Notes: generated by a model from the letters alone, not told the origin. 64,000 nucleotides of DNA from DATFVA01 sp963800255 (GCA_963800255.1 CAWDAK010000026.1:1-64000), one strand, 5' to 3'; counted from the stretch's first letter, positions 16,801 to 26,340 are shown. Program-made: numbers and translations.

Positions 16801-18806
16801 ATAACAAACTGCGATGTTGAAGCTGGGAGAATATTTATCTGTAAGTTTTTCACGGATAGTAAGACTGTTTCCTTCAACCTTGTACTTCTTATACTTTATA
16901 AAAATATCAGACTCATAAGTAAGCAAAAGTTCCGTATTGGAAGTGGGAATAAAGACATACGCAACCAGGCTGTCGCCTTTATCGTATGCATCTTTATCTG
17001 TTACTATTTCCAGTCCCTGCCCTGTTCTCCCGTAATAATAATTATTTATATCTCCCACATAAAAAGACGAGGATGAGGTTATTTCCCTGTTTTTACTGTC
17101 GTATGCCTTAACAACATAGGTATAGTAGCCTTCACTAAGACGGGAAGTGGATAAGGGATGGAGGCTTTGCCGTGACTATCGGTTGCCCCATGCAGCACTT
17201 CAAGCTTATCCTGGTTATAGTGCGTCCTGGGATTTGAATAGTTTATAATTATATCAAAATCTGTTTGTACCGGATTGTCAGAAAAATCATTGGCATTAAC
17301 CCTCAGATTAACTGTTTTACCTCTTTCCACAAAATATCTGTCAGGAGAAGTAAAAATAGAAAACGCACCCCTGGTTACATAAACTTCCGAAGAGCCGGGG
17401 ATAACCCTTCGAGAGGCATCTTTTACTTCGGCTGTAATAACGTAGATATAGTCATACTGAACATCATCATCAACCTTATAACTGAACTTATATTCTCCTT
17501 TATCATTAAGTGAGCCCGTTTCCTGCGAAACGAGCTGCTGGTTTCCATAATACATCGGTCTTGAGTAAGAACGATAGAACCAGCTGTAATCTGACCAGTA
17601 CCACCAGGGCCGCCAGTATGGCTTCTTGTAAATGCTTAAAGTAACCTCACCATTAGTAACAGGCGAACCAAAATAGTAATCCGCCGTCACCGTTCCATCA
17701 ATAATATCTTTAGCCGCGTAGTTCTTTGATTCTGTTTTAACTTCAACCTTATATTCAGGCTTTTTATATTCTTCAACGCTGAACGAACCGTTATAAGAAT
17801 TCTGACCGTTCGAAATTAAGATTGAATAGTCGCCCAGATCAGCTTCTTCATCGAGCATAAAATCTGAGTTAAGCGAACCGAATTCGTTTGTTGTAAGATC
17901 AGCGGAAAAGACTTCTTTATTTTTTGGTGACTTAATGGTGACCGTAAACTTTTCATAAGGTACATTCTTAATTTCGTTACCGCCTTTTTGTCTCATTACA
18001 GCCTTGAAGAAAACCTGTTGACCCGGCCTGTACACCGGCTGATTAGTGTATATGTAGGCAGTATAGTACTGGTTATTTCCATTCCTGAAATAATAGTACG
18101 GATCGCTTAAAATTGTCTCCTCCCCTGCCTGCGCAATAAGGATGGGAGAGTTAATATTCTCAACCTTTTGTTTATCCATATCGATAAGAACAATGCCGTC
18201 TTTATCTGCAGTTTGACTGGTTATAAGCTTTCCGTCGTTATAAACCGACACCCTGCTCTTCAACAGGAATTCACTTGTTTGTGCATTAGCCACGTAAGCG
18301 ATGATCTGTTTACCGCTATTTTTATAAATGAGGGAAAGGTCGGAAACAACAATACCGCAATAGGCCACGCGGTCGCCTTTTATCGCCTGGAGAATATAAA
18401 TTCCTGCTTTATCAATTTTGCCTATTGATAAATTATTATTGCTTCCGTAATAATTCGAAGGAATATAGTCTTTCCATTCTTTTAAAACAGTGGTGTATTT
18501 GAGGAGAGTTTCTTTCCGGCTTCCGAAAATATCAAACGCATAGCGCATATTATTTTTATCCATGGAAGAAAAGAAACTTACCGGGTCTTCTATTGCCAGC
18601 AGACGGAATTTATATGTGCCTCCGCTCCTGTTGTAATTATACAGGTTAACTGAAACTTTACTGCCGGGAGAAAAGGTTGTATAGTTTGAAAGATAGAAAT
18701 TATCGTCGTCTTTTATACTGCTTTGATTTGAGCTCCCTAGTAATAGAGGTAGAAACAGAGTTATAAGTATTAACAACCGCTGCCGGAAAAAAGTAGACTG
18801 GTTCAT
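13821..18806 (-). CDS. Alpha-2-macroglobulin family protein, interrupted by two frameshifts
   Basis: Three consecutive frames (18806-17079, 17058-14797, 14792-13821) form one protein of about 1,660 residues. It has an N-terminal signal peptide, MG1-type beta domains (PVYRPGQQVFFKAVMRQ), an alpha-2-macroglobulin domain (LIWKADIITDKNGKAKVSF) and a thioester site, YGCVEQT (CVEQ codons at 15301-15312). A helical thioester domain (DDGGWGWW) and a receptor-binding-like C-terminus follow. Such proteins trap proteases in the periplasm or outside the cell. No lipobox Cys is visible, so it is probably not a lipoprotein. One base appears deleted near 17145-17160; skipping it restores LSEGYYTYVVKAYDS. 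One A appears inserted at about 14812; removing it gives SLAKASSDKLVRM. No penicillin-binding protein partner lies next to it. Confidence 0.8.
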
Positions 18807-19258
18807 ACTGGCTCCTCGAATGTTTCCGGATTATACGCCATCACTCTGGAAAAGTGCCAGCGATTTATAAAAAATATTTAATAACCTAAAATAAAACTAA
18901 TTGAGGGTGATAGGGAAATAATTCTTTTTGGTGGTGAGTCTATGGCGAAAGAGGGGTATGGTAATACAATATATATATAAGAATGTTTAAGAATGAGCGG
19001 ATGGTATCAGCATAATACAATATTGGAGCCTGTTTGAGCGGGATCGCATCGCGCTAAAAATGTGATAATAAGGCTTTCGGGTGGCCTTAAGACTCAATAA
19101 GTTGGATTATGAACAAGGAACCGACTTAAACACTAAAATAGTCGGTTATTTTGGACTATGATAAGAGAGGCACTATTCATGAAAACATTATTGTAAGTGC
19201 TAATGAGGTAGTCTAACTTTGTACTGGAAATAATCAATCAACAATGGATGAGGTGATA
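18807..19258. other. Intergenic region, about 450 bp
   Basis: Divergent spacer between the alpha-2-macroglobulin gene and rlpA. The only clear structure is a perfect 7-bp inverted repeat ACCGACT/AGTCGGT (19120-19126 and 19140-19146) followed by TATTTT. No gene is supported. Confidence 0.5.
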
Positions 19259-19744
19259 TTGAAGTTACTAACAAGAATATCGATCGTGGGCATCTTAGCT
19301 TTACTGGTTGGATTTACTATAATTAAGACAGACGTGAGTGAGACAGCAAAACCAGTAATGAATAATACGGTCACAGTAGAAGAGAGTCTTGTTGAAACGT
19401 CAGCAATATCTTACATAGATAAAGGTTACATGTCAGCTTCCTGGTACGGTCCCCGTTTCCATGGAAAGCAAACAGCTAACGGTGAAATTTATGATCAGAT
19501 GGCTTTTACCGCCGCTCATAAAGGACTAAAATTCGGGACGTTGTTAAAAATAACCAACCCGAAAAACGATAAATTCGTTATCGTGAGAATTAACGACCGC
19601 GGTCCCTATATTGGAGGGAGACAGCTTGATCTTTCAAAAGCCGCAGCAATGCAGCTTGGTATGATGAAGCGCGGTGTTATCAAGGTGAAAGTCGATCAGT
19701 TGAGCCTGAAAGGGATAAACTTCCCCGTTATCACTCTGAACTGA
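19259..19744 (+). CDS. rlpA: RlpA-like double-psi beta-barrel protein (septal lytic transglycosylase family)
   Basis: Envelope protein of about 161 residues with an N-terminal membrane anchor or signal (LLTRISIVGILALLVGF) and an RlpA domain from about residue 63. Motifs include ASWYGPRFHGKQTANGE, MAFTAAHK, GTLLKITN and the hallmark V-R-I-N-D-R-G-P-Y. Characterised RlpA cleaves peptidoglycan lacking stem peptides; the C-terminal SPOR domain of the E. coli protein is absent here. The TTG start at 19259 has GAGGTG just upstream and gives MKLLTR. An in-frame ATG at 19244 has no good ribosome binding site. A terminator follows. Confidence 0.82.
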   Translation: MKLLTRISIVGILALLVGFTIIKTDVSETAKPVMNNTVTVEESLVETSAISYIDKGYMSASWYGPRFHGKQTANGEIYDQMAFTAAHKGLKFGTLLKITNPKNDKFVIVRINDRGPYIGGRQLDLSKAAAMQLGMMKRGVIKVKVDQLSLKGINFPVITLN

Positions 19745-19775
19745 TAACCAATGTCCATAATAAATAAAGTTAAGA

Positions 19776-19798
19776 CCCGGCAGCAAGCCGGGTTTTTT
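19776..19798 (+). terminator. Rho-independent terminator of rlpA
   Basis: CCCGGC-AGCAA-GCCGGG hairpin followed by six T residues. Confidence 0.9.
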
Positions 19799-19858
19799 AT
19801 TTTATATCCCTTTAATTATTAAATTGCACTAATAATCACAATAAAAACTAACGGAAGA

Positions 19859-20422
19859 ATGGCTGAAAAAAAGAAATTAAACCTGGGCTGCGGAAAGGAC
19901 ATTAAAGAAGGATACGTAAACCTTGATGTTGTAGATTACGGTGGAAATATGATTCACGATATCAATACCTTCCCGTATCCGTTTGAGGATAACACATTCG
20001 ACGAGGTGTTTGCCAGTCACATTCTCGAGCACCTCGACAGTTTTCACAAGACGGTAACGGAACTATACAGGATTTCGAAACCTGACGGGGTCATAATTGT
20101 GTACGCCCCCTTCTTCCTTAATACTAAGTACTTCGGGGAACCTGATCATAAGATTCCCTTTTCAATTAGAACCTTTGATAATTACGAGTACATAGGAAAC
20201 AGGGAGCTTAAATTCTACGAGAGATGGAAACTGAACCACAGGACGAATTACGAAGGTAAAGCACAGTTTGAAATACTGGAAAAGAGATTTATTACTTCAC
20301 ATTTCGCTGCACTGAAATGGATGGATGCGATTCTCAACATCGAACCGGTCATGTATGAAAGATTTTTCGCGGGGATTTTCTCCCCCGAGGAGGTATTCTT
20401 TAAACTCCGCGTTGTAAAATAA
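19859..20422 (+). CDS. SAM-dependent methyltransferase, class I
   Basis: Protein of 187 residues with a methyltransferase type 11-like core: LNLGCGKD (SAM-binding motif I, residues 7-14), YVNLDVV (acidic motif II) and PFEDNTFDEVFASHILEHL (post-motif). The substrate is unknown; related proteins often lie in polysaccharide clusters or act alone. It stands alone between a terminator and a convergent DUF423 gene. Confidence 0.8.
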   Translation: MAEKKKLNLGCGKDIKEGYVNLDVVDYGGNMIHDINTFPYPFEDNTFDEVFASHILEHLDSFHKTVTELYRISKPDGVIIVYAPFFLNTKYFGEPDHKIPFSIRTFDNYEYIGNRELKFYERWKLNHRTNYEGKAQFEILEKRFITSHFAALKWMDAILNIEPVMYERFFAGIFSPEEVFFKLRVVK

Positions 20423-20450
20423 TATAAAGAAATTTGCTACAATAAATAGA

Positions 20451-20494
20451 ATCTCTACGAGGATCATTTCCGGGTATCGTAGACGTCGTATTAT
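20451..20494. repeat. Variant of the short palindromic repeat, copy 3
   Basis: ATCTCTACGAGGATC (20451-20465) is the inverse form of the palindrome at 7136 and 10289 with one arm mismatch. A CGTAGACGTCGTATTATTGTAA tail matches the ATTATTGTAA tail of copy 1. It lies between convergent genes. Confidence 0.5.
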
Positions 20495-20520
20495 TGTAAC
20501 CACCCGATCAACCCGAACAC

Positions 20521-20886
20521 CTATGAGGGTTTTGTCTTCACGGCTGAAACAACCAGCCATAACCATCCAATTAAAAAACATACCCCCCCGAAAGGCGTTA
20601 CCATCGCAAAAAAGATCATCCCCGTAACCGCATATAAATAAAGAGAAAACGAAAACAGAACTATCCCCGCCAGGAAGAACCACCTGGAAACCTCAAAACT
20701 GTCCCCAGCCGCAATAGCCAGCGCCAGCAGAACTACGCTGTGTATCAGCTGATACAGGACACCCGTTTTATAAATTTCAATCATCTCCGGTGACAGCATG
20801 CTCTTTAAGCCATGCGCTCCGAAAGCCCCCAGGGCCACCCCCATAAAGCCTGATATCCCCGCAATTATAAGCCATTTTTTTGACAT
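20521..20886 (-). CDS. DUF423 family membrane protein
   Basis: Small integral membrane protein of about 121 residues with four hydrophobic segments and the family signatures GAFGAHGLK near the N-terminus, YQLIHSVVLL and TPFGGVCFLIGW near the end. The family is widespread and its function is unknown. The start at 20886 (MSKKWL) is preceded by GGGAG; a possible start nine codons upstream lacks a ribosome binding site. Confidence 0.85.
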   Translation of the reverse strand: MSKKWLIIAGISGFMGVALGAFGAHGLKSMLSPEMIEIYKTGVLYQLIHSVVLLALAIAAGDSFEVSRWFFLAGIVLFSFSLYLYAVTGMIFFAMVTPFGGVCFLIGWLWLVVSAVKTKPS

Positions 20887-20987
20887 ACTTATCTCCCTTC
20901 CAAGGTGAACCATATCAAATTACATTGTAAAATAGGATGTAAAATTGCTAAATTAACCGACTATTAATAATTAACCAAACGTTAAAA

Positions 20988-21335
20988 ATGAAAGCACTGC
21001 AAAAGATGATTCTGCCGGCATTACTTCTGTCGGTAATCCTTCTTATATATTTTATTTACTTCGCCCCTTCAGGAAAACTTGGACTTTTCTCCAACTTCGA
21101 TACAAACAATAATGCTAACAAGGATATAGAAGTTGTTCTGGTAAAGGAAAAGGGAATTCAGAATGATCCTGTAAATCAATCGTCCGTTTTTTACGCGATG
21201 GATGGAGCCGGCGTACAAAACCTGGTTCAGGCGCCATATCCCCTCCCCGCAGGAATTGAGGAAGCCGAATCTATTATAATGAAAGGACATCTGCACGACG
21301 ATCATTTTCATGCTGTTGAAATAAACTTACCATAG
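20988..21335 (+). CDS. Small membrane-anchored protein, possible CcmE-like OB fold
   Basis: Protein of 115 residues with one N-terminal membrane segment (about residues 8-25). The periplasmic part SSVFYAMDG...YPLPAGIEEAESIIMKGHLHDDHFHAVEI resembles the second half of the OB fold of the heme chaperone CcmE (D-G, LP, EG/EA, V-x-G, F-A-x-E). The CcmE heme-binding His motif that follows is missing, and no other ccm gene is nearby, so the function is unassigned. It ends five bases before uvrB and may be co-transcribed with it. Confidence 0.55.
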   Translation: MKALQKMILPALLLSVILLIYFIYFAPSGKLGLFSNFDTNNNANKDIEVVLVKEKGIQNDPVNQSSVFYAMDGAGVQNLVQAPYPLPAGIEEAESIIMKGHLHDDHFHAVEINLP

Positions 21336-21340
21336 ATTTT

Positions 21341-23356
21341 ATGAGAAATAAATTCGAACTAGTTTCAAATTATAAACCGTCAGGTGATCAGCCTGAAGCT
21401 ATTAAGCAGCTGACCGCCGGGGTGAAAAGCGGGGAAAGGTACCAGACTCTGCTTGGAGTTACAGGCAGCGGTAAAACTTTTACGATATCAAATGTTATTG
21501 CTGAAATGAATAAACCAACGCTTATCATTTCACACAACAAAACACTCGCCGCACAGCTATACTCGGAGTTCAAATCTTTTTTTCCTAATAATGCTGTTGA
21601 ATTTTTTATAAGCTACTATGATTACTATCAGCCCGAAGCTTATGTGGTTTCCAGCGATCTTTACATCGAGAAAGATTTCGCGATAAATGAAGAGATAGAC
21701 CGGCTGAGACTAAAAGCCACGACTGCCCTGATTGAAGGAAGGACTGATGTAATAGTGGTCGCCTCGGTAAGCTGTATTTACGGTATTGGCGCACCTCAGG
21801 ATTATGCCGAACAAATAATCTTTCTGCGGCAGGGAATGAAGATTCCCAGGAAAAAACTTCTGCGGGACCTTATTGATATACATTATGTGAGAAATGATAC
21901 GGAATTCAGCCGCGGGACTTTCCGGGCGCGCGGTGACGTTGTGGAAATTATTCCCGCTTACCAGTATGAGGAAGCCGTAAGGATTGAATTCTGGGATGAT
22001 GAAATAGAGAAGCTTAGCATTATCGACGCAGTTACGGGAGATGTCCTTAAGGAGATTGATTCTAATCCTATATACCCTGCAAAATATTTTGTATCGAACC
22101 GCGAGCAGGTTCAGAAAGCTATATACAGTATTGAGCAGGAGCTGGAAGACAGGTTAAAGTATTTCCGTTCGGAGGAAAAATACCTTGAGGCTCAGAGGAT
22201 TGAGCAGAGAACCAAGTTCGACATTGAGATGATGAAGGAAATAGGCTACTGCTCCGGTATTGAAAATTACTCGCGGCATCTCGATGGCAGAACACCCGGT
22301 TCCCGTCCCTATAACTTAATGGATTATTTTCCAAAAGATTTCCTCTGTGTGATTGACGAATCGCACGTAACCGTTCCGCAGATAAGGGGAATGTATAATG
22401 GTGACCGGGCAAGGAAGGAAACTCTTGTGGAATATGGTTTCCGGCTTCCCTCTGCACTGGATAACCGTCCAATGAAGTTTCAGGAATTTGAGGGAATGGT
22501 TAACCAGGTAATTTACGTTAGTGCCACTCCCGCTGATTTTGAGCTTGAGAAGAGCGGCGGGGTTGTAGTTGAACAGATTATTCGACCAACCGGACTCCTC
22601 GATCCCGAAATTCTGGTTCGCCCTATCAAAGGTCAGATTGATGATCTTATTGGTGAAGTTAGAACAAGAGTGGAAAAGCAGGAGAAGACTCTTGTCACTA
22701 CCTTAACGAAGAAAATGGCTGAAGACCTGGCCGATTACCTTGATAAGATCGGTATTCTTGTGAGGTATATCCACAGCGACATTGATGCCCTTGAACGTGT
22801 TGAAATACTGAGGGATCTGCGTATGGGCGAGTTCGACGTTCTTGTAGGTGTGAACCTCCTGAGAGAAGGACTTGACCTCCCGGAGGTATCTCTTGTTGCC
22901 ATTATCGATGCGGATAAAGAAGGCTTCCTGAGAAGCGAGCGCTCACTGATGCAGACGGCGGGGCGTACCGCCCGAAACGTTAACGGGAAGGTGATAATGT
23001 ACGCCAACATCATCACAGAATCTATGCGGAAAACAATAGATGAAACAAACAGGCGGCGAAAGATTCAGCAGGAGTATAATGAGAAGCACGGCATCGAACC
23101 GAAGACTATCTTCAAGAGTATGGAGGAGATAATGTCATCTACATCGATTGCTGATATAAGGAAAAAGGAGGAGCCGGAAACGTTCGCCTTTTCTAAAGTG
23201 GCCGAGCCGGTACTTAAGTATATGACCCGGGATCAGAAGCTGGAGCTGGTTGACGAGTTAAACGGTCAGATGCACCAAGCCGCGAAAGATCTTGAGTTTG
23301 AAAAGGCTGCCCACCTAAGAGATGAAATCCAGCGCCTTAAAAAAATGATTAAGTAG
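21341..23356 (+). CDS. uvrB: Excinuclease ABC subunit B
   Basis: Nucleotide excision repair helicase-like subunit of 671 residues, which receives damaged DNA from UvrA and recruits UvrC. Visible features are Walker A GVTGSGKT (about residues 39-46), the damage-probing beta-hairpin region SYYDYYQPEAYV (about 90-101), the DESH box (about 338), motif VI QTAGRTARN and a C-terminal UVR motif for UvrC contact (LEFEKAAHLRDEIQRLKK). Length is typical. Convergent with truA two bases away. Confidence 0.97.
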   Translation: MRNKFELVSNYKPSGDQPEAIKQLTAGVKSGERYQTLLGVTGSGKTFTISNVIAEMNKPTLIISHNKTLAAQLYSEFKSFFPNNAVEFFISYYDYYQPEAYVVSSDLYIEKDFAINEEIDRLRLKATTALIEGRTDVIVVASVSCIYGIGAPQDYAEQIIFLRQGMKIPRKKLLRDLIDIHYVRNDTEFSRGTFRARGDVVEIIPAYQYEEAVRIEFWDDEIEKLSIIDAVTGDVLKEIDSNPIYPAKYFVSNREQVQKAIYSIEQELEDRLKYFRSEEKYLEAQRIEQRTKFDIEMMKEIGYCSGIENYSRHLDGRTPGSRPYNLMDYFPKDFLCVIDESHVTVPQIRGMYNGDRARKETLVEYGFRLPSALDNRPMKFQEFEGMVNQVIYVSATPADFELEKSGGVVVEQIIRPTGLLDPEILVRPIKGQIDDLIGEVRTRVEKQEKTLVTTLTKKMAEDLADYLDKIGILVRYIHSDIDALERVEILRDLRMGEFDVLVGVNLLREGLDLPEVSLVAIIDADKEGFLRSERSLMQTAGRTARNVNGKVIMYANIITESMRKTIDETNRRRKIQQEYNEKHGIEPKTIFKSMEEIMSSTSIADIRKKEEPETFAFSKVAEPVLKYMTRDQKLELVDELNGQMHQAAKDLEFEKAAHLRDEIQRLKKMIK

Positions 23357-23358
23357 AA

Positions 23359-24144
23359 CTAGATGAGGATTACTGGCTTCAGTTCTTCTTTAAATTTATC
23401 CCCTTTATAAATTACCTGCTCTAAAAATAATCCCGAGGGCGGTGCGGTATACTTTGCAGGCTCTTTTGATTTCGTAACAAGAAATATTTTAATGTCAGCC
23501 TCAGATAAATGTCCTCTGCCAACCTCCGCAAGAACACCAACCATTCTTCGCACCATCTTCCATAGGAAATGAGAACCCGTTATCCTTATAAGAATTAAAT
23601 CGCCATCCTTCTTCAGACTTACATCCTCTATAAGGACCCTGGTAGATTTTTCATTTGGATCCTGGTCGGAGAACGATATGAAATCATTCATCCCGTGGAA
23701 TTGCCTGGCGGCAGTTTCCATAGTTTTGAAATTAAGTCTGTCTTTTATCCACCACACCAGGTTTTTACCGAACGCAGTTCTCCTAGTAGCTATCTGGTAC
23801 ACATAACTTCGCTTTACTGCATCGTGACGGGCGTGAAAATTAGGATATGTTTTTTCAATCTCCAGGATATTGATATCATACGGCAGACTATCATTCATCT
23901 TAAGCCGTATTATTTCCGGAGCCAGCATTGTTTTAACATCAAGATGTGCTACCTGGCAAAGTGCATGAACACCGCTGTCGGTTCTTCCCGATCCCTGTAT
24001 GTCGGCCCTTTCCTTTTTGAAAACTTCATCCGCGGCTTTGAAAAGTGTGCCCTGGATGGTTCTTGTTGCAGTCTGCCCCGGCTGCTTCTGCCAGCCCGAA
24101 TACCTTGTACCATCGTATTCTATAAATAATTTAAAACGTGCCAT
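23359..24144 (-). CDS. truA: tRNA pseudouridine synthase A (positions 38-40)
   Basis: Enzyme of 261 residues that isomerises uridines in the anticodon stem-loop of tRNA. The catalytic motif GSGRTDSGVHA carries Asp56. The N-terminal IEYDGTRYSGWQ and the FLWKMVRRMVG block are family-typical. It forms an operon with queD and queE, both transcribed ahead of it, so all three genes serve tRNA modification. Confidence 0.96.
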   Translation of the reverse strand: MARFKLFIEYDGTRYSGWQKQPGQTATRTIQGTLFKAADEVFKKERADIQGSGRTDSGVHALCQVAHLDVKTMLAPEIIRLKMNDSLPYDINILEIEKTYPNFHARHDAVKRSYVYQIATRRTAFGKNLVWWIKDRLNFKTMETAARQFHGMNDFISFSDQDPNEKSTRVLIEDVSLKKDGDLILIRITGSHFLWKMVRRMVGVLAEVGRGHLSEADIKIFLVTKSKEPAKYTAPPSGLFLEQVIYKGDKFKEELKPVILI

Positions 24145-24146
24145 CC

Positions 24147-24560
24147 TTAGAACGAGGTCTCCTCTTCAGCGTAATCATCTATTGATTCGAAAATCCTGAC
24201 TTTAACTTTTTGAACGTTGGAAGGAAGGCTTTGTTTCTTTATTTCTGTCAATATGTAACGGCAGATATTTTCTACTGTTGATTGAAAATTTACAATGATC
24301 ATTTTCGATTTCACTGATTTCAGGAACCTGACAATTTCCTCATCTTTTTCAAAAACCATAAAGGCATGATCCAGATGATCAACTATAGGATTGACAATTT
24401 TTTTAAGATCATAATAATCCATAATCATTCCGCCGTCGTTAAGTTCGCCGTCCAGCTCAACTATCATTCTGTAGGAATGGCCATGAATATTTTTACATTT
24501 GCCGAAGTGTTCAGGCAGGCGGTGACCCATTTCCCAGTGAAATTCTTTAGCAATTTTCAT
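24147..24560 (-). CDS. queD: 6-carboxy-5,6,7,8-tetrahydropterin synthase
   Basis: Queuosine-pathway enzyme of 137 residues that converts dihydroneopterin triphosphate to 6-carboxytetrahydropterin. Zinc ligands His13, His26 and His28 are visible (MGHRL, NIHGHSY) with the catalytic Cys22 between them, and DHLDHAF and a C-terminal Glu-containing strand follow. The gene overlaps the stop of queE by one base and lies two bases before truA. PTPS homologues can have other roles, but the queE neighbour supports QueD. Confidence 0.93.
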   Translation of the reverse strand: MKIAKEFHWEMGHRLPEHFGKCKNIHGHSYRMIVELDGELNDGGMIMDYYDLKKIVNPIVDHLDHAFMVFEKDEEIVRFLKSVKSKMIIVNFQSTVENICRYILTEIKKQSLPSNVQKVKVRIFESIDDYAEEETSF

Positions 24561-25201
24561 TATACTCCTTTTGTATCCGGCTGCCAGATGAACTTATGCA
24601 TTTGCAGCTGAAACCTCGCCTTAACCTTATCCCGCAATATCCATTCAACGGCAGTAAGGGGTTCCATCTTTCCAAATACCACAGAAATCAGCAGTTCACA
24701 TTTACCTTCAAGCCGGTAGTTCTTTATAATTTCCTTTGTCCATTCATAATCTTCCCGGCTTCCAATTACAAATTTCAGTTCGTCCTTTTCCTTGAGCGAA
24801 TTGATATTTTCATACAGGTTCTTCTTCTCCATCCCGCTGGATGGACATTTAAGATCCATTACAATTTTTACACGCTCATCAATCGCCCTGATGGGAAGAC
24901 TTCCACCAGTTTCCAGCATAACATCGTAACCCTTGTCGCAAAGCGCCGTCATAAGCTGCCGACATTCCTCATCCTGCACCAGTGGTTCACCGCCTGTAAT
25001 TTCCACCAGGCTGCACCCGTATTCACCGACTTTTTTAATGACATCCTCAATTGAAAAGTCTTTTCCCTCATAAAATGCGTATTCGGTATCGCACCAGCTA
25101 CACCGAAGATTGCACCCGGTTAACCTGACAAATACACAGGGCAGACCGGCATAAGTGCTTTCTCCCTGAACGGAAAAATAGATTTCGTTTATTTTCAGCA
25201 T
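24560..25201 (-). CDS. queE: 7-carboxy-7-deazaguanine synthase, radical SAM
   Basis: Radical SAM enzyme of 213 residues that forms the 7-deazaguanine ring from 6-carboxytetrahydropterin. The cluster motif is CxxxCxxC (Cys30, Cys34, Cys37), and the N-terminal EIYFSVQGESTYAGLPCVFVRLTGC is diagnostic for QueE. EITGGEPLVQ matches the SAM-contacting GGEP motif. It is the first gene of a queE-queD-truA operon, divergent from rpsT. I see no preQ1 riboswitch in its leader. Confidence 0.95.
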   Translation of the reverse strand: MLKINEIYFSVQGESTYAGLPCVFVRLTGCNLRCSWCDTEYAFYEGKDFSIEDVIKKVGEYGCSLVEITGGEPLVQDEECRQLMTALCDKGYDVMLETGGSLPIRAIDERVKIVMDLKCPSSGMEKKNLYENINSLKEKDELKFVIGSREDYEWTKEIIKNYRLEGKCELLISVVFGKMEPLTAVEWILRDKVKARFQLQMHKFIWQPDTKGV

Positions 25202-25253
25202 ATTTTCGCAACATTTTAATATTTTAACCCTGATTAATTTAGTAAAGAATACA

Positions 25254-25282
25254 TTGACAAAAAATGCCCAATTATCTATATT
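25254..25282 (+). promoter_or_regulatory. Sigma-70-type promoter of rpsT
   Basis: TTGACA (25254-25259), a 17-base spacer and TATATT (25277-25282), about 43 bases before the rpsT start. Confidence 0.75.
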
Positions 25283-25324
25283 TGAAGTCTATTTATTTAT
25301 CTAAAACCAAGGATTTACTTAAAA

Positions 25325-25600
25325 ATGGCAAGTCACAAATCAGCAAAGAAAAGAATACGTACTTCTGAAAGAAAAAGAGCTATAAATAAAAGTTATGAAT
25401 CTAAGCTAAAGACTCATTACAAGAGAGTGCTGGAAACGGAAAGTAAGGATGAGGTTGAAAAATTATATAAAGAAGCCATTGCTGTAATTGACAAAAGTGC
25501 AAGCAAAGGAATAATACACAGTAACAATGCATCCCGCAAAAAAGCTGCTTTAACCAGGCACCTGAATAAGCTAAGCCAGCCAAAAGAAGAACAAAAATAA
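25325..25600 (+). CDS. rpsT: 30S ribosomal protein S20
   Basis: Small basic helical protein of 91 residues that binds 16S rRNA in the body of the 30S subunit. The N-terminus MASHKSAKKRIRTSERKR and the C-terminal KGIIHSNNASRKKAALTR block are diagnostic. It is a single-gene unit with its own consensus promoter and a rho-independent terminator. Confidence 0.97.
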   Translation: MASHKSAKKRIRTSERKRAINKSYESKLKTHYKRVLETESKDEVEKLYKEAIAVIDKSASKGIIHSNNASRKKAALTRHLNKLSQPKEEQK

Positions 25601-25625
25601 ATCCTTGTTACTATAAAAAATTTAT

Positions 25626-25652
25626 AAGGCTCTCTATCGGGAGCCTTTTTTA
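25626..25652 (+). terminator. Rho-independent terminator of rpsT
   Basis: AAGGCTC (25626-25632) pairs with GAGCCTT (25641-25647) and runs into a T tract. Confidence 0.9.
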
Positions 25653-25735
25653 TTTTATGGATTTAATGATTCAGAATATATCCTTAAATTAGTACAAGAA
25701 ACATTTAACATTATAAATTATCCGGGGAGAAAAAC

Positions 25736-26236
25736 ATGCACGAAAAAAGTATAACATTACTAAATAAAGCGGTTGCCGATGAGCTAAGTGCGGTGCATCA
25801 GTATATGTACTTTCATTTCCATTGTGATGACCAGGGTTATGATTTACTCGCTAACTTGTTCAGAAGAACTGCTATCGCTGAAATGCTTCATATAGAAAGG
25901 CTTGCCGAAAGAATTTTGTTCCTCAAGGGAGATGTTGAAATGGCAGCCTCCAGTGAAGTTCAGAAATTAAAAGAAGTAGAGGAAATGCTGAAACTTGCCT
26001 CAAAAATGGAGGAAGACAGCGCCCATGATTACAATCTATGGGCAAACGAATGTGCGGCGAATGCTGATTCCGTTTCCAAGCAGCTGTTTGAAAGTCTCGT
26101 AGTCGAAGAAGAAACTCATTTTGATCAGTACGACACCGAACTTGACAATATGAAAAAATTTGGACCGAATTACCTTGCTCTTCAATCTATTGAAAGAAGT
26201 AAGGGAAGAGAAGCCGGCGCAGCCCCTGCCGTCTAA
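25736..26236 (+). CDS. bfr: Bacterioferritin
   Basis: Iron-storage protein of 166 residues that assembles into a 24-subunit shell. All ferroxidase ligands line up with E. coli Bfr at an offset of two: Glu16, Glu49, His52, Glu92, Glu125 and His128. Met50 corresponds to the heme-binding Met52, and the AEMLHIERLAERILFLKG block is typical, so a heme-containing Bfr is more likely than a plain ferritin. A GGGGAG ribosome binding site precedes the start. An 8-bp inverted repeat downstream may terminate transcription. Confidence 0.93.
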   Translation: MHEKSITLLNKAVADELSAVHQYMYFHFHCDDQGYDLLANLFRRTAIAEMLHIERLAERILFLKGDVEMAASSEVQKLKEVEEMLKLASKMEEDSAHDYNLWANECAANADSVSKQLFESLVVEEETHFDQYDTELDNMKKFGPNYLALQSIERSKGREAGAAPAV

Positions 26237-26340
26237 GATTCTGCTTACGTAAAAAACAGAATCAAGGATAAAACAGAGAATCAGCCGGAAGACCGGAAGG
26301 ATTAATTATAGTTTAGCAGCTTCATCATTCCGCACCATTT

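Noticed and set aside
25202..25253. preQ1 riboswitch in the queE leader
   Set aside because: The spacer shared with rpsT is short and shows neither the C-rich loop nor the A-rich tail of preQ1 aptamers.
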